Positions 23,652-33,234 of a stretch of DNA of 64,000 nt are shown here, one piece after another (position 1 is the stretch's first letter; each line of letters starts with the position of its first letter). The stretch is from the NCBI GenBank assembly GCA_003996215.1, contig QJPP01005202.1:1-64000 (forward strand), in the 5' to 3' direction. The notes under the pieces are model-generated. The model worked only from the letters and a program-made list of their open reading frames with translations, was not told where the DNA came from and did not search any database. Source of the stretch: Jaltomata sinuosa. Its lineage: Eukaryota; Streptophyta; Magnoliopsida; Solanales; Solanaceae. The position numbers were made by a program, and so were the translations under genes.

Positions 23652-23716
23652 GAGCCGTACGAGATAGCTCACGTACGGTTTGGGAGCCGAGCCCCTGCGC
23701 AGGGGCTTAGGTCAAC
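23652..23716 (+). ncRNA. Group II intron domains V and VI (3' end of rpl2 intron)
   Basis: GAGCCGTACG pairs over ten bases with CGTACGGTTT, closed by a short loop, with the AGC catalytic triad in place: the hallmark of group II intron domain V, here shorter than the usual 34 bases. It is followed by a perfect eight-base-pair hairpin (AGCCCCTG/CAGGGGCT), which fits domain VI, and an AC 3' splice end at 23715-23716. The exon that follows reads as rpl2. Confidence 0.75.
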
Positions 23717-23893
23717 ACTTATATAATAGCCAGTCATCAATTGGAGCCGGGCAAGATGGTGATGAATTGCGATTGGTCTAAACCTTCGACTAGCAACTTA
23801 TTGCAGCCTGCCAAGAATGCCCATACAGACTAAGACCTTATTCACACAGCGAAGAAAGGCCGAGTGGAAGGGGGCAGTCAGCTGGCTGCTTCT
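23717..23893 (+). pseudogene. rpl2: Mitochondrial ribosomal protein L2, start of exon 2
   Basis: Ribosomal protein L2 is part of the large mitochondrial ribosomal subunit. In phase with the intron end, the frame reads ASHQLEPGKMVMNCDWSKPS, then LLQPAKNAHTD, a TAA stop at 23831-23833, and in the same frame GRVEGGSQLAAS. I recognise the MNCDWSKPS and GRVEGGSQLAAS blocks as the start of the plant mitochondrial rpl2 second exon. The next conserved block (WPRPPAYRHE in my memory of the family) is absent. The exon is therefore both interrupted and truncated. This assignment rests on recalled motifs. Confidence 0.6.
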
Positions 23894-24121
23894 TTTCCAT
23901 GCGCTTTGCTTCGCTTTATTTTTTAGAAGAAAGAGACCAAATGAGAGTGAAAGGCAAGGGCAAGCGATAGAAAGGATAGTCCCTCGCGCGAACTACTACT
24001 ACTAGAAAATGGTGAGACCATTAGTGAAAGAAGGACCAAGGAGGATCCTATCCGTCAGGAGAAGGAGGAGTAGGAGGAGTCAGTTTTCTTTGAAGATCGA
24101 GGAACGTAGTGTCGGACAATT

Positions 24122-24600
24122 ATGCTATTTGGAAGAAGTCATCTACAGAAGAAAAGCATGTTACCAGTAAGTGGAGAGGAAAGATCTCCAGAGATTCTTA
24201 TCTCATTCCATTCCAGTGGCTCAACCAGTAACCAATGGCAAAAACTCAAAAATCCATGGTTTCCCAGTAGAACCCTATTTCGCCCAAGTTGTTTCAGAAC
24301 CGGAAAAAAGAAGCGGTTTTTCGCACAGCTTGCTCATAGTCCAAGTCCCACTTGTATATCGTATTTGGCCAAGAAGCATCGGACAGGTTGGAGTTCTTAC
24401 CTTCTTGGGACTCCATGGAAAAAGATCTGCTTTTATTATATGGTCAATACCGATCTACTTTAGTAGATCATATTGATGTAGAAAAATCTTATAATTTTGA
24501 TGAAATAAAAACATCTCTTTTCCATTTCTATTTACCCAGTTCATATCTTTGTTTCGTGTGTTCCTGGGAGGAATTTGATCTCCGAATACCACCTAAATAA
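24122..24600 (+). pseudogene. rpl10: Mitochondrial ribosomal protein L10, one-base frameshift
   Basis: The frame from 24122 gives a run containing SFHSSGSTSNQWQKLKN, RTLFRPSC and GKKKRFFAQLAHS. Near 24370 the reading moves by one base and continues in the frame of 24352-24600 with EASDRLEFLPSWDSMEKDLL, LYGQYRSTLVDHIDVEK and the C-terminus SYLCFVCSWEEFDLRIPPK. I recognise this as plant mitochondrial rpl10 (formerly listed as an anonymous orf in tobacco). Total length, about 159 codons, is the usual size. The simplest lesion is one missing G after GCCAAG. The start codon may lie at 24122 or slightly downstream (24161). Confidence 0.6.
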
Positions 24601-24659
24601 CTATGGCCAGAGAGTCAAATAGGTCGGGAAGAAAGAGTCTGAGATCGGGTTGGACGACA
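24601..24659. other. Short spacer at the edge of the non-mitochondrial insert
   Basis: A purine-rich sequence follows the rpl10 stop. The switch to LINE-like sequence lies near 24660, but the exact point is not visible. Confidence 0.3.
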
Positions 24660-25209
24660 TAGATCTTGGTTGGTTCCACCACTGAGGAATGAAGTGAAGT
24701 GCAATACTGATGGAGCATGCAGAGGTAATCCTAGGATCAGTTCTTATGGTTTTTTCTTGAGAGATTTCACAGGTAATCTGATTTATGCTCAAAGGGAAGA
24801 CTTACGGCTCAGGACTAACATAGAGGCAAAAATAATTGATATGCTAGAAGCTATAAGACACTGTAAAAGGATTGGATTGGAGGAGGTGATTATGGAAACT
24901 GACTCTCTCATTCTTACTCACTTCCTACAAGATTCATGGAGGATACCTTGGGAAAGGGTAGAGCTAATTGAGGAATGTCAAACATTGATCATCCAGCTCA
25001 AAGCTAGAGTCAAACATACTCTGAGGGAAGGAAATCAGTTAGCTGATTTCATTGCTAATAATGTCATAGGGATGGAAGGAATCAGACAATTCCACACTTA
25101 TCAGAGTCTTCCAGAACAGGGTAGGAGAGTACTCATCCTAGATAAGGCCCAGGTCCCTAAGCTAAGAATCAAAACCAGACCCATCAATCAAGCAGCAGAA
25201 ACACAGTAA
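24660..25209 (+). CDS. RNase H-like domain ORF, from the 3' end of a LINE (L1-type) retrotransposon
   Basis: The intact 179-residue frame (ATG at 24670) has the plant RNase H (RVT_3) layout: VPPLRNEVKCNTDGACRGNP at the N-terminus with the first catalytic Asp, a YGFFLRDFTGN strand, NIEAKIIDMLEA carrying the Glu, METDS with the next Asp, and HTLREGNQLADFIAN with the last. In L1-type LINEs this domain closes ORF2 after reverse transcriptase, which is absent here, so the piece is a 5'-truncated insertion. A domesticated RNase H gene is possible but less likely. It is undisturbed by stops, unlike most coding pieces in the window. Confidence 0.7.
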
Positions 25210-25559
25210 TAGTTAACCAGTCATTCAGGAAAGATAAACATGCATTTTCACAGAGGAGAGGCAGATCATATTGATAGAATACACAGCAGGACTATCTACA
25301 TAAGTGTATGTCAACTACATGACATAAAAGTTGTGCACAAATCTAGCCTAGTATGTACTAGCTATTAAAAAACGACTTCCCCCAATCATCCAGGAGTCAC
25401 TGCTGAGCTTGACAATCAACGTTCAGCTGCTAAAGGTTGGAGAGAGGCTCATTCTTCTGAGATTGCATCACCTACACCTTTAGAAGTAGACCAAAAGTGA
25501 AATCACAGTAAGGGGAAGGCTATTAGCAAGGTAAAGGAAGAGTGAGAGTCAGATCTGGA
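25210..25559. other. Unassigned sequence after the RNase H ORF
   Basis: I see no gene and no clear poly(A) tail that would mark the LINE 3' end. Confidence 0.3.
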
Positions 25560-26968
25560 CTTACCTTTGGCAGATATTTGTGCTCGTGACCCTTTCTTTC
25601 ATACTCAGACACAGATGGATCCTCCCAGACCATCTACGAGAGAGATACCATGGTTCAACAGCATGGAGAAGTGGAGGAAAGAAGTGAAAGTAAAAAGCAA
25701 CATACCTTGGTGTTGTGCGTCCTTCAATAGCCACAGAACTACAAGCAGCTTCCATGGCACCTTGTTTATCACCCAGAGAAGGAAGAGATGGAGAAGAGGA
25801 AAAAATAAATGTCTCCTATTCAAGAGGAGAAAGACTTGGCTCATGGAAACAAGTGGTGTGTGATTGATAAGCCAATGAGTGACTTGAAAGAGGTGGACAA
25901 GGAACACTTAATTGCGGGACTTGTCAACACCAATCTCTTGTTACCTACTAACCACGGAACTAGCATTTTGCCTAGTATCCACTCTTCTCTTTTGCAGGAA
26001 CATGTGGAACAACTTCCCAAGGAGGAACCAAAAGGAATTCCTCACCAACATGGAAATGAAAGCCAAACGGAATTCTTACAGCTCCGTGGGAATTCCAACT
26101 TTGGAGAAATTGAAGGAAAGTCCACTTAAGGGAGGGACAAACTCCCATGGGTTGATGGGTACTTGAAGGAAAAGAGTGAAGCATTTCGCCCATAGATCTC
26201 ATTGGAGGAGTCATCTGCCGAGGGAGCTCCTAAGAAGAAGAAGGTGGACCAAACCTCTTGGTCCAAAATGATGCATGAAATGGAGGGGTCATACAAGACA
26301 CATGTGGAGGACAAAGAAGCAAACTCAAAACCTCGTCCTCAAGGTATGTACCCACCCTCTCCTATTCTTAGTGACCCATGGAGGCATGATGACATCTTTA
26401 TCATGATAGGTAAAATTTGGAAATTGTATGATGCCATACCGTACCATGAAAATGTTGATGCATCCTCATTCGCATCTTTGTTTTGGGTGCCAACTCTATT
26501 GGTTGCCTTTGGGAGAGTCCATGGGGTACACTTGGTACCAAGCTCATGTTGCCAACTTCTTGTCACCTTATGTGGATGGACAAGATGAGGCCTTAGAATG
26601 GACTCTTGAGAGCATGCTTAAACTCTTGAATAGAGGAGAATCAAATTCTTTGGAGGACCATTTATCTTTGAATGAAATTTCTATTGCTAGGTCCCTCTGT
26701 CCCTCTAGTAGCATGACTGCTTTGGATTACACTTTCCTTTTGGGAAGTTGTTTGAAGAAGAAAGGTGATGTGTCCTTAAGGGAAATCACTTCATCCTTGT
26801 GTATGCCCACTTTTAATGACTTTCTTGCGAAATTCCTTGAGCTTAATAGTAATCTTGAATGTGGGAACACCTTGGATGGGGTTCATGATCTTCATACCTT
26901 TCTTTATAACTTGTATGCATATGATGACCCTTTGCAAAAATGTGGTCTCATCCTTGTTTTCAACTAGG
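25560..26968 (+). pseudogene. Unrecognised protein remnant, several frames
   Basis: Overlapping plus-strand frames are open at 25567-25863, 25809-26129, 26202-26588 and 26428-26967. The last gives 179 residues with a coherent, mainly helical C-terminal part (DEALEWTLESMLKLLNRGES, SLREITSSLCMPTFNDFLAK) and a stop at 26965-26967. Composition looks protein-like and the frame changes suggest one decayed gene. I do not recognise the family. It lies between the LINE RNase H fragment and the return of mitochondrial-type DNA, so it probably belongs to the same non-mitochondrial insert and may be another part of a transposable element or host gene. Confidence 0.35.
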
Positions 26969-27039
26969 AAAACCAAACTTTTTGGATTTGAACCAGGGGA
27001 GATTTTCCTCTTAGTCGATTGTGATGGGTCTGTTGTCCT

Positions 27040-30000
27040 CCTCATTATAGTCCGCCGAGAATCCAGAGCATTTCGTCGGAATACATCCTGTCTTTTTGGG
27101 CTAAAGGGGCTTTTTCTGACGTAGAATCACAAAGATGTCTACTTTGCACTATGCCATACGATCGCAGGATTGCTTCGATTCCTTGACGCTATGTGGGAGA
27201 ACTCAACCAAGCAAAATCAGTGGTTCATCAGAGGATGAAGTTTTTGAGAGAAAGCAAGAAGAGTGGGAAAGCTATTCGCTTAATCTGACCTTCGTCCAAG
27301 AGTTCGGGCTTCTACGCGAGGAACGTGCTTTCTGACATCGACTTTCAGTTATGCCAAGAGATCACTACTTTGAGAAGGTCGGTTCCATTGGTCATTCTTC
27401 AAGAGAAGTCCCGAAATTGAACTAGTAAATTGATAGGATCATGGCTAACCCATTAGCTTCATCGAGATCAGATAGCGCATAAGAGGGCATTTTCTTAAAG
27501 AGAAGATTCTCTTTCTACACTAACGACCTCCCTCTTTCTTCCTTTTCGACTGGTGAGACAAAGTCACATTGATTGAATCGGTTCTGATCTTTACTTGAAA
27601 AGTAAGGCTTTACTTCTTACTTGACGAGTAGAACTTAGTTACCCGCTTATTGGGATCTGAAAGAAGCTGACTTTCTTTGCTTTCTTTCGCCCGGGAAATT
27701 ATTCTTACTGCTAGCAATCAATCATGAAAGGAAGAATATTTTTCGATCGAGGCCGCCTTTCTATAGGGTGGAAGATTTGTGGGAGTAATTTATCAAAACA
27801 GAATGAGTATGAAAGAGAAAGGGGGGTCTCCCAAAATAGAGTACCTAATCAACTATACTGCATTAGCATATCGGCAATCAGTACACGATTTCTGTCTTAA
27901 AAGGATCCCCCTTTAGGATATAGGGCTATGAAAACAAATCTAACCGGAAGGATAACTAGTATAATGCTAGGGGATTCGATTCATCTCTATCAATGACTTA
28001 ACCACCTTCAATTATTCAATTTATTCAAGCAAAAAAAGAGCGGATTCAATGTTAGAAAGAACAGCAGATGAAGCCTCTTCCTAGGGATGTAAGATAGCTT
28101 CTAAGACCGTCCGCATCAACAAGTGATTCTCTTCACCCCTAAAGAAGTAAAAATAGTGAATTAGTAAGTTCCATCATTCCCAACCAGAAGCGAGGAAGGT
28201 AGATAGACTTCTTGCCCCCAATTTAGTAGTTGTTGTGCGACTCTGACCATCTATGTAGGCTGATGAGGCGATCGATTTTATTCCTTCAGAATCTTTCGGA
28301 AAGATAGGGATTTATCCGGCGCTTAGGTACGGATAGTAGTGGGGGCAGGCCTCGAGAAGGAGGTACGAGGATCATCAAACGGATTGGTTTATCCGGCTCG
28401 GTACGGATGTGATGATCAAAGCTGATTTCCCCAGTTGACTTAGATGACATCAAGTCCGCCAACTAACCCCATTCTCTTAGAGCAATGGCAAGGATTTTCT
28501 TTCAATGGATACCTTATTTAGTCGGATCTGTATGATAGATTGCTTTGCCCTGGCTTGAAGGATGAAATGAAGATGCTCGGGAAGAGAGATCGACCGGATG
28601 AAAGTACCACTCTTTCTTTCCATAGATAGAAATAGGATATGAACTATCGGTGTATTCAAAGTCTTCGACTCTCTTACAGGAGGGGTAGACAGATGGGTTA
28701 TTCAGTTAAACAGACCATCCCCTCTCCTGATGCTTTCCCCCGCAACAACGTCTTAGCTACTTAAGCGTGGAGAGGGTTATCTTTATACGCAAGGGGAAGA
28801 AAGAACAGAAAAAAAGGAACTCACTTTCAGGCACAGCTTTGCCTTATTACCAACTGTTCTCTATCATGCTTACTTGAAACTATTGGAATAGATCCACACT
28901 ATATCTTATATATATATCATATTCGAGGTAAGACTTGTTTTGATCAGGATTAGCACTCTGCTTTGTCGGTGAGGAGAAAGACTTTGTTCTAGATCTGGGA
29001 AAATGTTTACCTTTTAGTAGCTCTTTTTCTGAACCAATTGATCTCATACCAAAAGCATCTCCTGCCGTAAGCGCTTAGAGGGAATTTCATCTTTTTTTGT
29101 GCGATTATTTCATTAGGCTTGCTTCTAAGGAAGGTAGGGCTAATCCTAATTACTGGACTCATATTTTAGATGGGGCTTGTTCGAATGCCTTTTTGTCGAG
29201 ATTGGCTTTGTATTCAGTGTGAACCTTTCCGAGGTGCCCCATCTTACTTGTAGGCTCATTAGCAAGCTCTTAAGGCCTTGGTTTAAGCTCCCGGAAGCGA
29301 TTGACTTATTTTCCCTTTTATTTAGGGCCTTACTAGATCAATGCATCTTTTTTTTCTCGCCCCAATTCTACTAAATTCAAAATTGTTGTATCATTTCTTG
29401 TTCTTGTACAGAATAATACCAATTTTATTTTCCTCACCACTCTATCTCTAACTATCATGCCAAACACCCCATCATCATTTGAATTCGAATTTCAAGCCGG
29501 CGTTCTATTTATTAATTAGTAGGGACTTCAATATTCCCAATTCTGGTCGGCATAATTGAAAAGATTTCCATTCTTTTTTCCCCCTCAAACTGGCACACAC
29601 TTAACATCTTCAAGAAAGAATCATTCTACACGCTTGTTGATCTAATGTCAACTTAAATGAAGACAATTCTAATAGAAGAATAGGAAGCATTTGTCTTTCT
29701 TTCCCTAGCTGAGTATAGGTGGATAGGTAAGGACTTCCATTTCCCTGTGCGATTCGGAGATGCTTAGGAAAGAACATCAAACCTGGAAGCAAAGACTAGG
29801 AAATCAACACAGTAAGCCTCTGGTGGGAAAACAAGAGGAACTGCTAAAGACTAGTAACACGGGACTAGGAAGGGGCTCTCTGAAGTAACCCTAGCTTTTG
29901 ATTTCCCCTAACGAACTGGGACTGAGACACGGCCCAGACAATATGTTGAAAATAGCTGATGGAGACAACTTCAGTAGGGATGAGACGGTAGAACACATCC

Positions 30001-31090
30001 AAAGCCATTGTAAGGGCAGAGTTTAGTTGCTTTCCACCAATAGTCTCAATTTACAGCGAGAAAGACCAGATAACTACCTATAGAGGACTCCATCGAATCC
30101 AAGGTAGGCACTTTGGAGAGTAGAAAGTGAAGAAGAGGGAAATTACCATCAACTGCATAATATCCTTATTCATCAAAAGAGGAACAAAGACTAGGACATA
30201 GTGCCTTAGTCTTCATTCTATTGGCAATGATACGTATCTTTCCCTTTCTCTCCGATTCTAAAATTGTCCGTCGAATAAGAGCTAGTGGGTTCTATAAGAG
30301 GTAGGCGATGGGCCAAAGAATAGAAAAAGGACAATCCATCTATAAGAAGGTCAAGGAATGTTTCAGCACAACTGGGAAGACAAGGAAGTTCACTCACAAT
30401 TTTCCTTCGTCTCAGGTCTGATCAAATGCCAGATGAAAGGTCAGCAACTCTTTCAATGTAGACAGCTTGAACTCATAATACCATAAGTTATCCCTGAACA
30501 AGAAGCTCCTCAATCACACTCGGAAGTTATGTATTCAAGGACTTCTAACCAGTCCCATTTCTACAGCTTATAGAAAGAAGTTCCCTATCTTTTCGAGTTC
30601 AACTTCGCAAAGGAAGAGGGTTCCCTAGTTCTTGTTTACTATTGATAGGTTTCCTTTGTTTTTCTGTAATAAAATAAGTTGTCATCAGGGACCTTGTTTT
30701 CCTTTTATCTATTGCTTTCTTCCTCGGTAGCTCCTTAAAGACGTATTGTGAGGAATGAAAAAAATTTCTATCTATTCATAATGCTTCTCATTCTGCTTCT
30801 GCTTCACCTGGGTTGTCTCCTAAATATGGACTGGAACTTATCTACTTCAATAGTTCGCTAACCACTCGGAGCAGTTTTGCAGTGAAGGATATAAGCTAGT
30901 TGGTTGTTTGTCTCATATGGCTCTTCGATTAGGAAGGGTAAAGACTGCCCAATGGGCTGAATGGAGGAATGACTGCGTTTTTAAGTTTGGTTGGTGGAGA
31001 TGGATCCAGCGACTGCTGAAAGACTAAAAAAAATGAAAAACATCGATACGATGGCAGCAAACCCTGGATGCCTTTTGGGAGCACCTGCCT
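27040..31090. other. Mitochondrial-type non-coding DNA
   Basis: This is about 4 kb with the texture of angiosperm mitochondrial spacers. A short direct repeat (TTATCCGG...GGTACGGAT) occurs near 28314 and 28388. Open frames at 27135-27335, 28477-28659, 29177-29374 and 29610-29792 have no recognisable product. I found no tRNA, rRNA or respiratory gene. Confidence 0.5.
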
Positions 31091-31098
31091 CCCCAATG

Positions 31099-31154
31099 AG
31101 TGTAACTTGAACTATGTGAAATGAAATGAGTTGATAAATGAATTCCTATTCCCT
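31099..31154. repeat. Mitochondrial small dispersed repeat, copy 1
   Basis: AATGAGTTGATAAATGAATT followed by CCTATTCCCTAT matches 37096-37130 (AATGAGTTGATAAACGAAAT, then TTCCTTATTCCCTAT). Related words occur at 34918-34950 and 35904-35932. Confidence 0.55.
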
Positions 31155-31175
31155 ATAGCGCTTGTGGCTGCAGCC

Positions 31176-31286
31176 ATGCAAAGGATCCGGGACCGCATTA
31201 GCGCTCTGGAAGACAGGAAATGGGCCCTCCTCCAAGACATGATCTCACCCGCAACCGGAGAAAAAGAGTCCGTCGACCCAAAGTAG
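31176..31286 (+). CDS. Small charged ORF, 36 residues, unassigned
   Basis: ATG at 31176 opens a frame reading MQRIRDRISALEDRKWALLQ to a TAG at 31284-31286. The frame is also open for some codons upstream. It is GC-richer than its surroundings and looks like a short helical or coiled-coil segment. It resembles the C-terminal third of the ORF at 32968 in spacing of R, L, D and AL. No function can be given. Confidence 0.3.
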   Translation: MQRIRDRISALEDRKWALLQDMISPATGEKESVDPK

Positions 31287-32967
31287 TGTGTTTGCATGTA
31301 TCACTAGTAGTCTTCCGTTGTTCACTTTGTAATGTTGTTTGGCTGGTTTGTCTATGTGTGTGTACTTGAGTTCGTTGGATGCCATAATCTCTCTTGCTTA
31401 AAAGATGATACTTTGGTTTATGATTATTATTCTTACCGTAATAACATTATGATTAGAAAGCCAGTGAATTATCTGCCTATGGGTGTATCCTTCTAGCTCC
31501 TAGCATCCTAACTAAAAGTATTCCTCTTCCCTAGTCTGACTGATTCATCCGTGCCAATAAAAGAATAAGTCATGAAGTCATAATGCACGAGTAACTATTT
31601 AAGTAGGTCTGAGTTAAGGCATCCAAGAGAAGATAGATATAGCGTTAAGGAGATAACAGCTCGGACAAGGGATAAGAGGAGAAACGAATACGTATCTCAA
31701 ATTCTATGTCTTCTCTTTTCTTTTCGCTCTTCTTCGTCCATTGACATGCCTACGTCATTCGTAAGAAGCAGAAGGACAATGACACTAGCTAACTAACTGA
31801 GAGAGTAAAATAGATAGATGAATTACTTGCTAAAGGAAAGGAAAGAAGTGGAATCAGACTCAGTTTCAGTTCATCACAAGGATTCGGAAGTAGCCGTTTC
31901 AGTAGCCGTATTTGATGATGTTGATGTTTCAAAGTAACTTCAAGAATTTAGCATTGAAGATAAGGAGAGAAGAAGATAGGTAGCTCTCCGCCCTAACTAA
32001 AACATCTATATAGGATGCAGCTCATCCCGATCTATCTCCGGTCGTAACTAAGATAGATCGATTAATCTCCGAGAAGTCCTAAAGCGGAAGTCATCTATGG
32101 AGGAAAGGACGAGGCAGACGGAGGTCTAGGAGCTGAATAGCTTATTGAATTAGCTCGTAAGGCCTACAGCTTCTCTTGAGTCTATAGGAGTTCAGTCGGG
32201 AAGATCAGGACAGATATTCCCTGGAAAGCAAGAAATCCCTAAATCCGGTTAGTATGAAATCTTCTTTAGGGGAAAAGGCTGGTTTAGCTCAACAATTGAT
32301 AGATTGCATTATATTGTCCACTTCGTTCTATTTGCCACTAAAAGCATTTTGTCCTGATGGTTTAAAAACCTAAAAAGATGGCAGTTATCACCTGCTGACG
32401 AAGTGGTGAGGTTTTCAGAGAATACACTACAGATCTCCTAGCTTCTAAAAGAAGAAATTCTCACAGGCCCTTATTTCAAAGTTTCAGATTCGATTCCAAG
32501 GCAGCTTTTCTTTAGTCCTCAGATATGATTCTTATGATTCTTTAGTATGTTACCAGGGGCTGATCTCAATAGCAACTTACTCAAAGACAAAGACTGCGGC
32601 TACTTTAGCCTCAGTATGTTCCTACAGTGAGGATAGGGGAATCCCCGGTGATAACGAATCCAAAGAGAATCCAAGGCTTTGCCTCTAGGATTATCTTACC
32701 TTCTAACTAACCTCTTCGATTTCACTTATCCTTACAGTGATTTATTAGGCATAACTGTTGAAGCTGGTTATGCAAAGGTTGTTCACACAGGCAGTGTGGC
32801 TTCACTTTGTAGTTAGTTTGCTCATTAAACAGGCATGTATAGTACTCAACTGCGGAAAACTCATAAAAATGGTGCCTATCATCAAATTCGTGCCGCATGG
32901 CGGGATTACTCTACTTCTACTCTATAAATAGAAACTCGATTTGAGCTCTAAAATAAAATAAAAAATT
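31287..32967. other. Mitochondrial-type spacer, nothing recognised
   Basis: I see no gene, RNA or clear repeat in this stretch. Confidence 0.4.
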
Positions 32968-33234
32968 ATGATTATGGCAGCTTTTGCAGTTTCAAAAAGG
33001 CTTTTTCAAATTTCACAAGAAATCCAGGAAATCGAGAATGAGCTGGGTCAACGCCGATTTGCCTTAAGAGCCTGTTTGAGGAACCTGCGTCCGGCGAGCC
33101 CTGCCGTCGTAGGAGACCGCATGTGCGCGGCAAATGAAAACATAATGCGCCTCGAGATGAGACTACAAATGCTGCGAGATGAACAACGAGCGCTCATTGT
33201 GCAGGCTGTCACCCTCGGCGACCGGAGAGACTAA
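32968..33234 (+). CDS. Hypothetical 88-residue coiled-coil-like protein
   Basis: The intact frame starts with ATG at 32968 (a second ATG two codons on may be the true start) and ends with TAA. Residues 10-38 (RLFQISQEIQEIENELGQRR) and 55-80 (ENIMRLEMRLQMLRDEQRAL) have heptad-like Leu/Ile spacing and many charges. A PASPAVVGD turn lies between them, which suggests a helical hairpin. The coding stretch is clearly GC-richer than the A-rich leader before it. I do not recognise a family. It could be an unassigned mitochondrial ORF, a plasmid-derived gene or a chance frame. Confidence 0.4.
   Translation: MIMAAFAVSKRLFQISQEIQEIENELGQRRFALRACLRNLRPASPAVVGDRMCAANENIMRLEMRLQMLRDEQRALIVQAVTLGDRRD

Noticed and set aside
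27135..29792. Several 60-66-codon ORFs in mitochondrial-type spacer
   Set aside because: They have no recognisable domains or start context, and lengths are as expected by chance.
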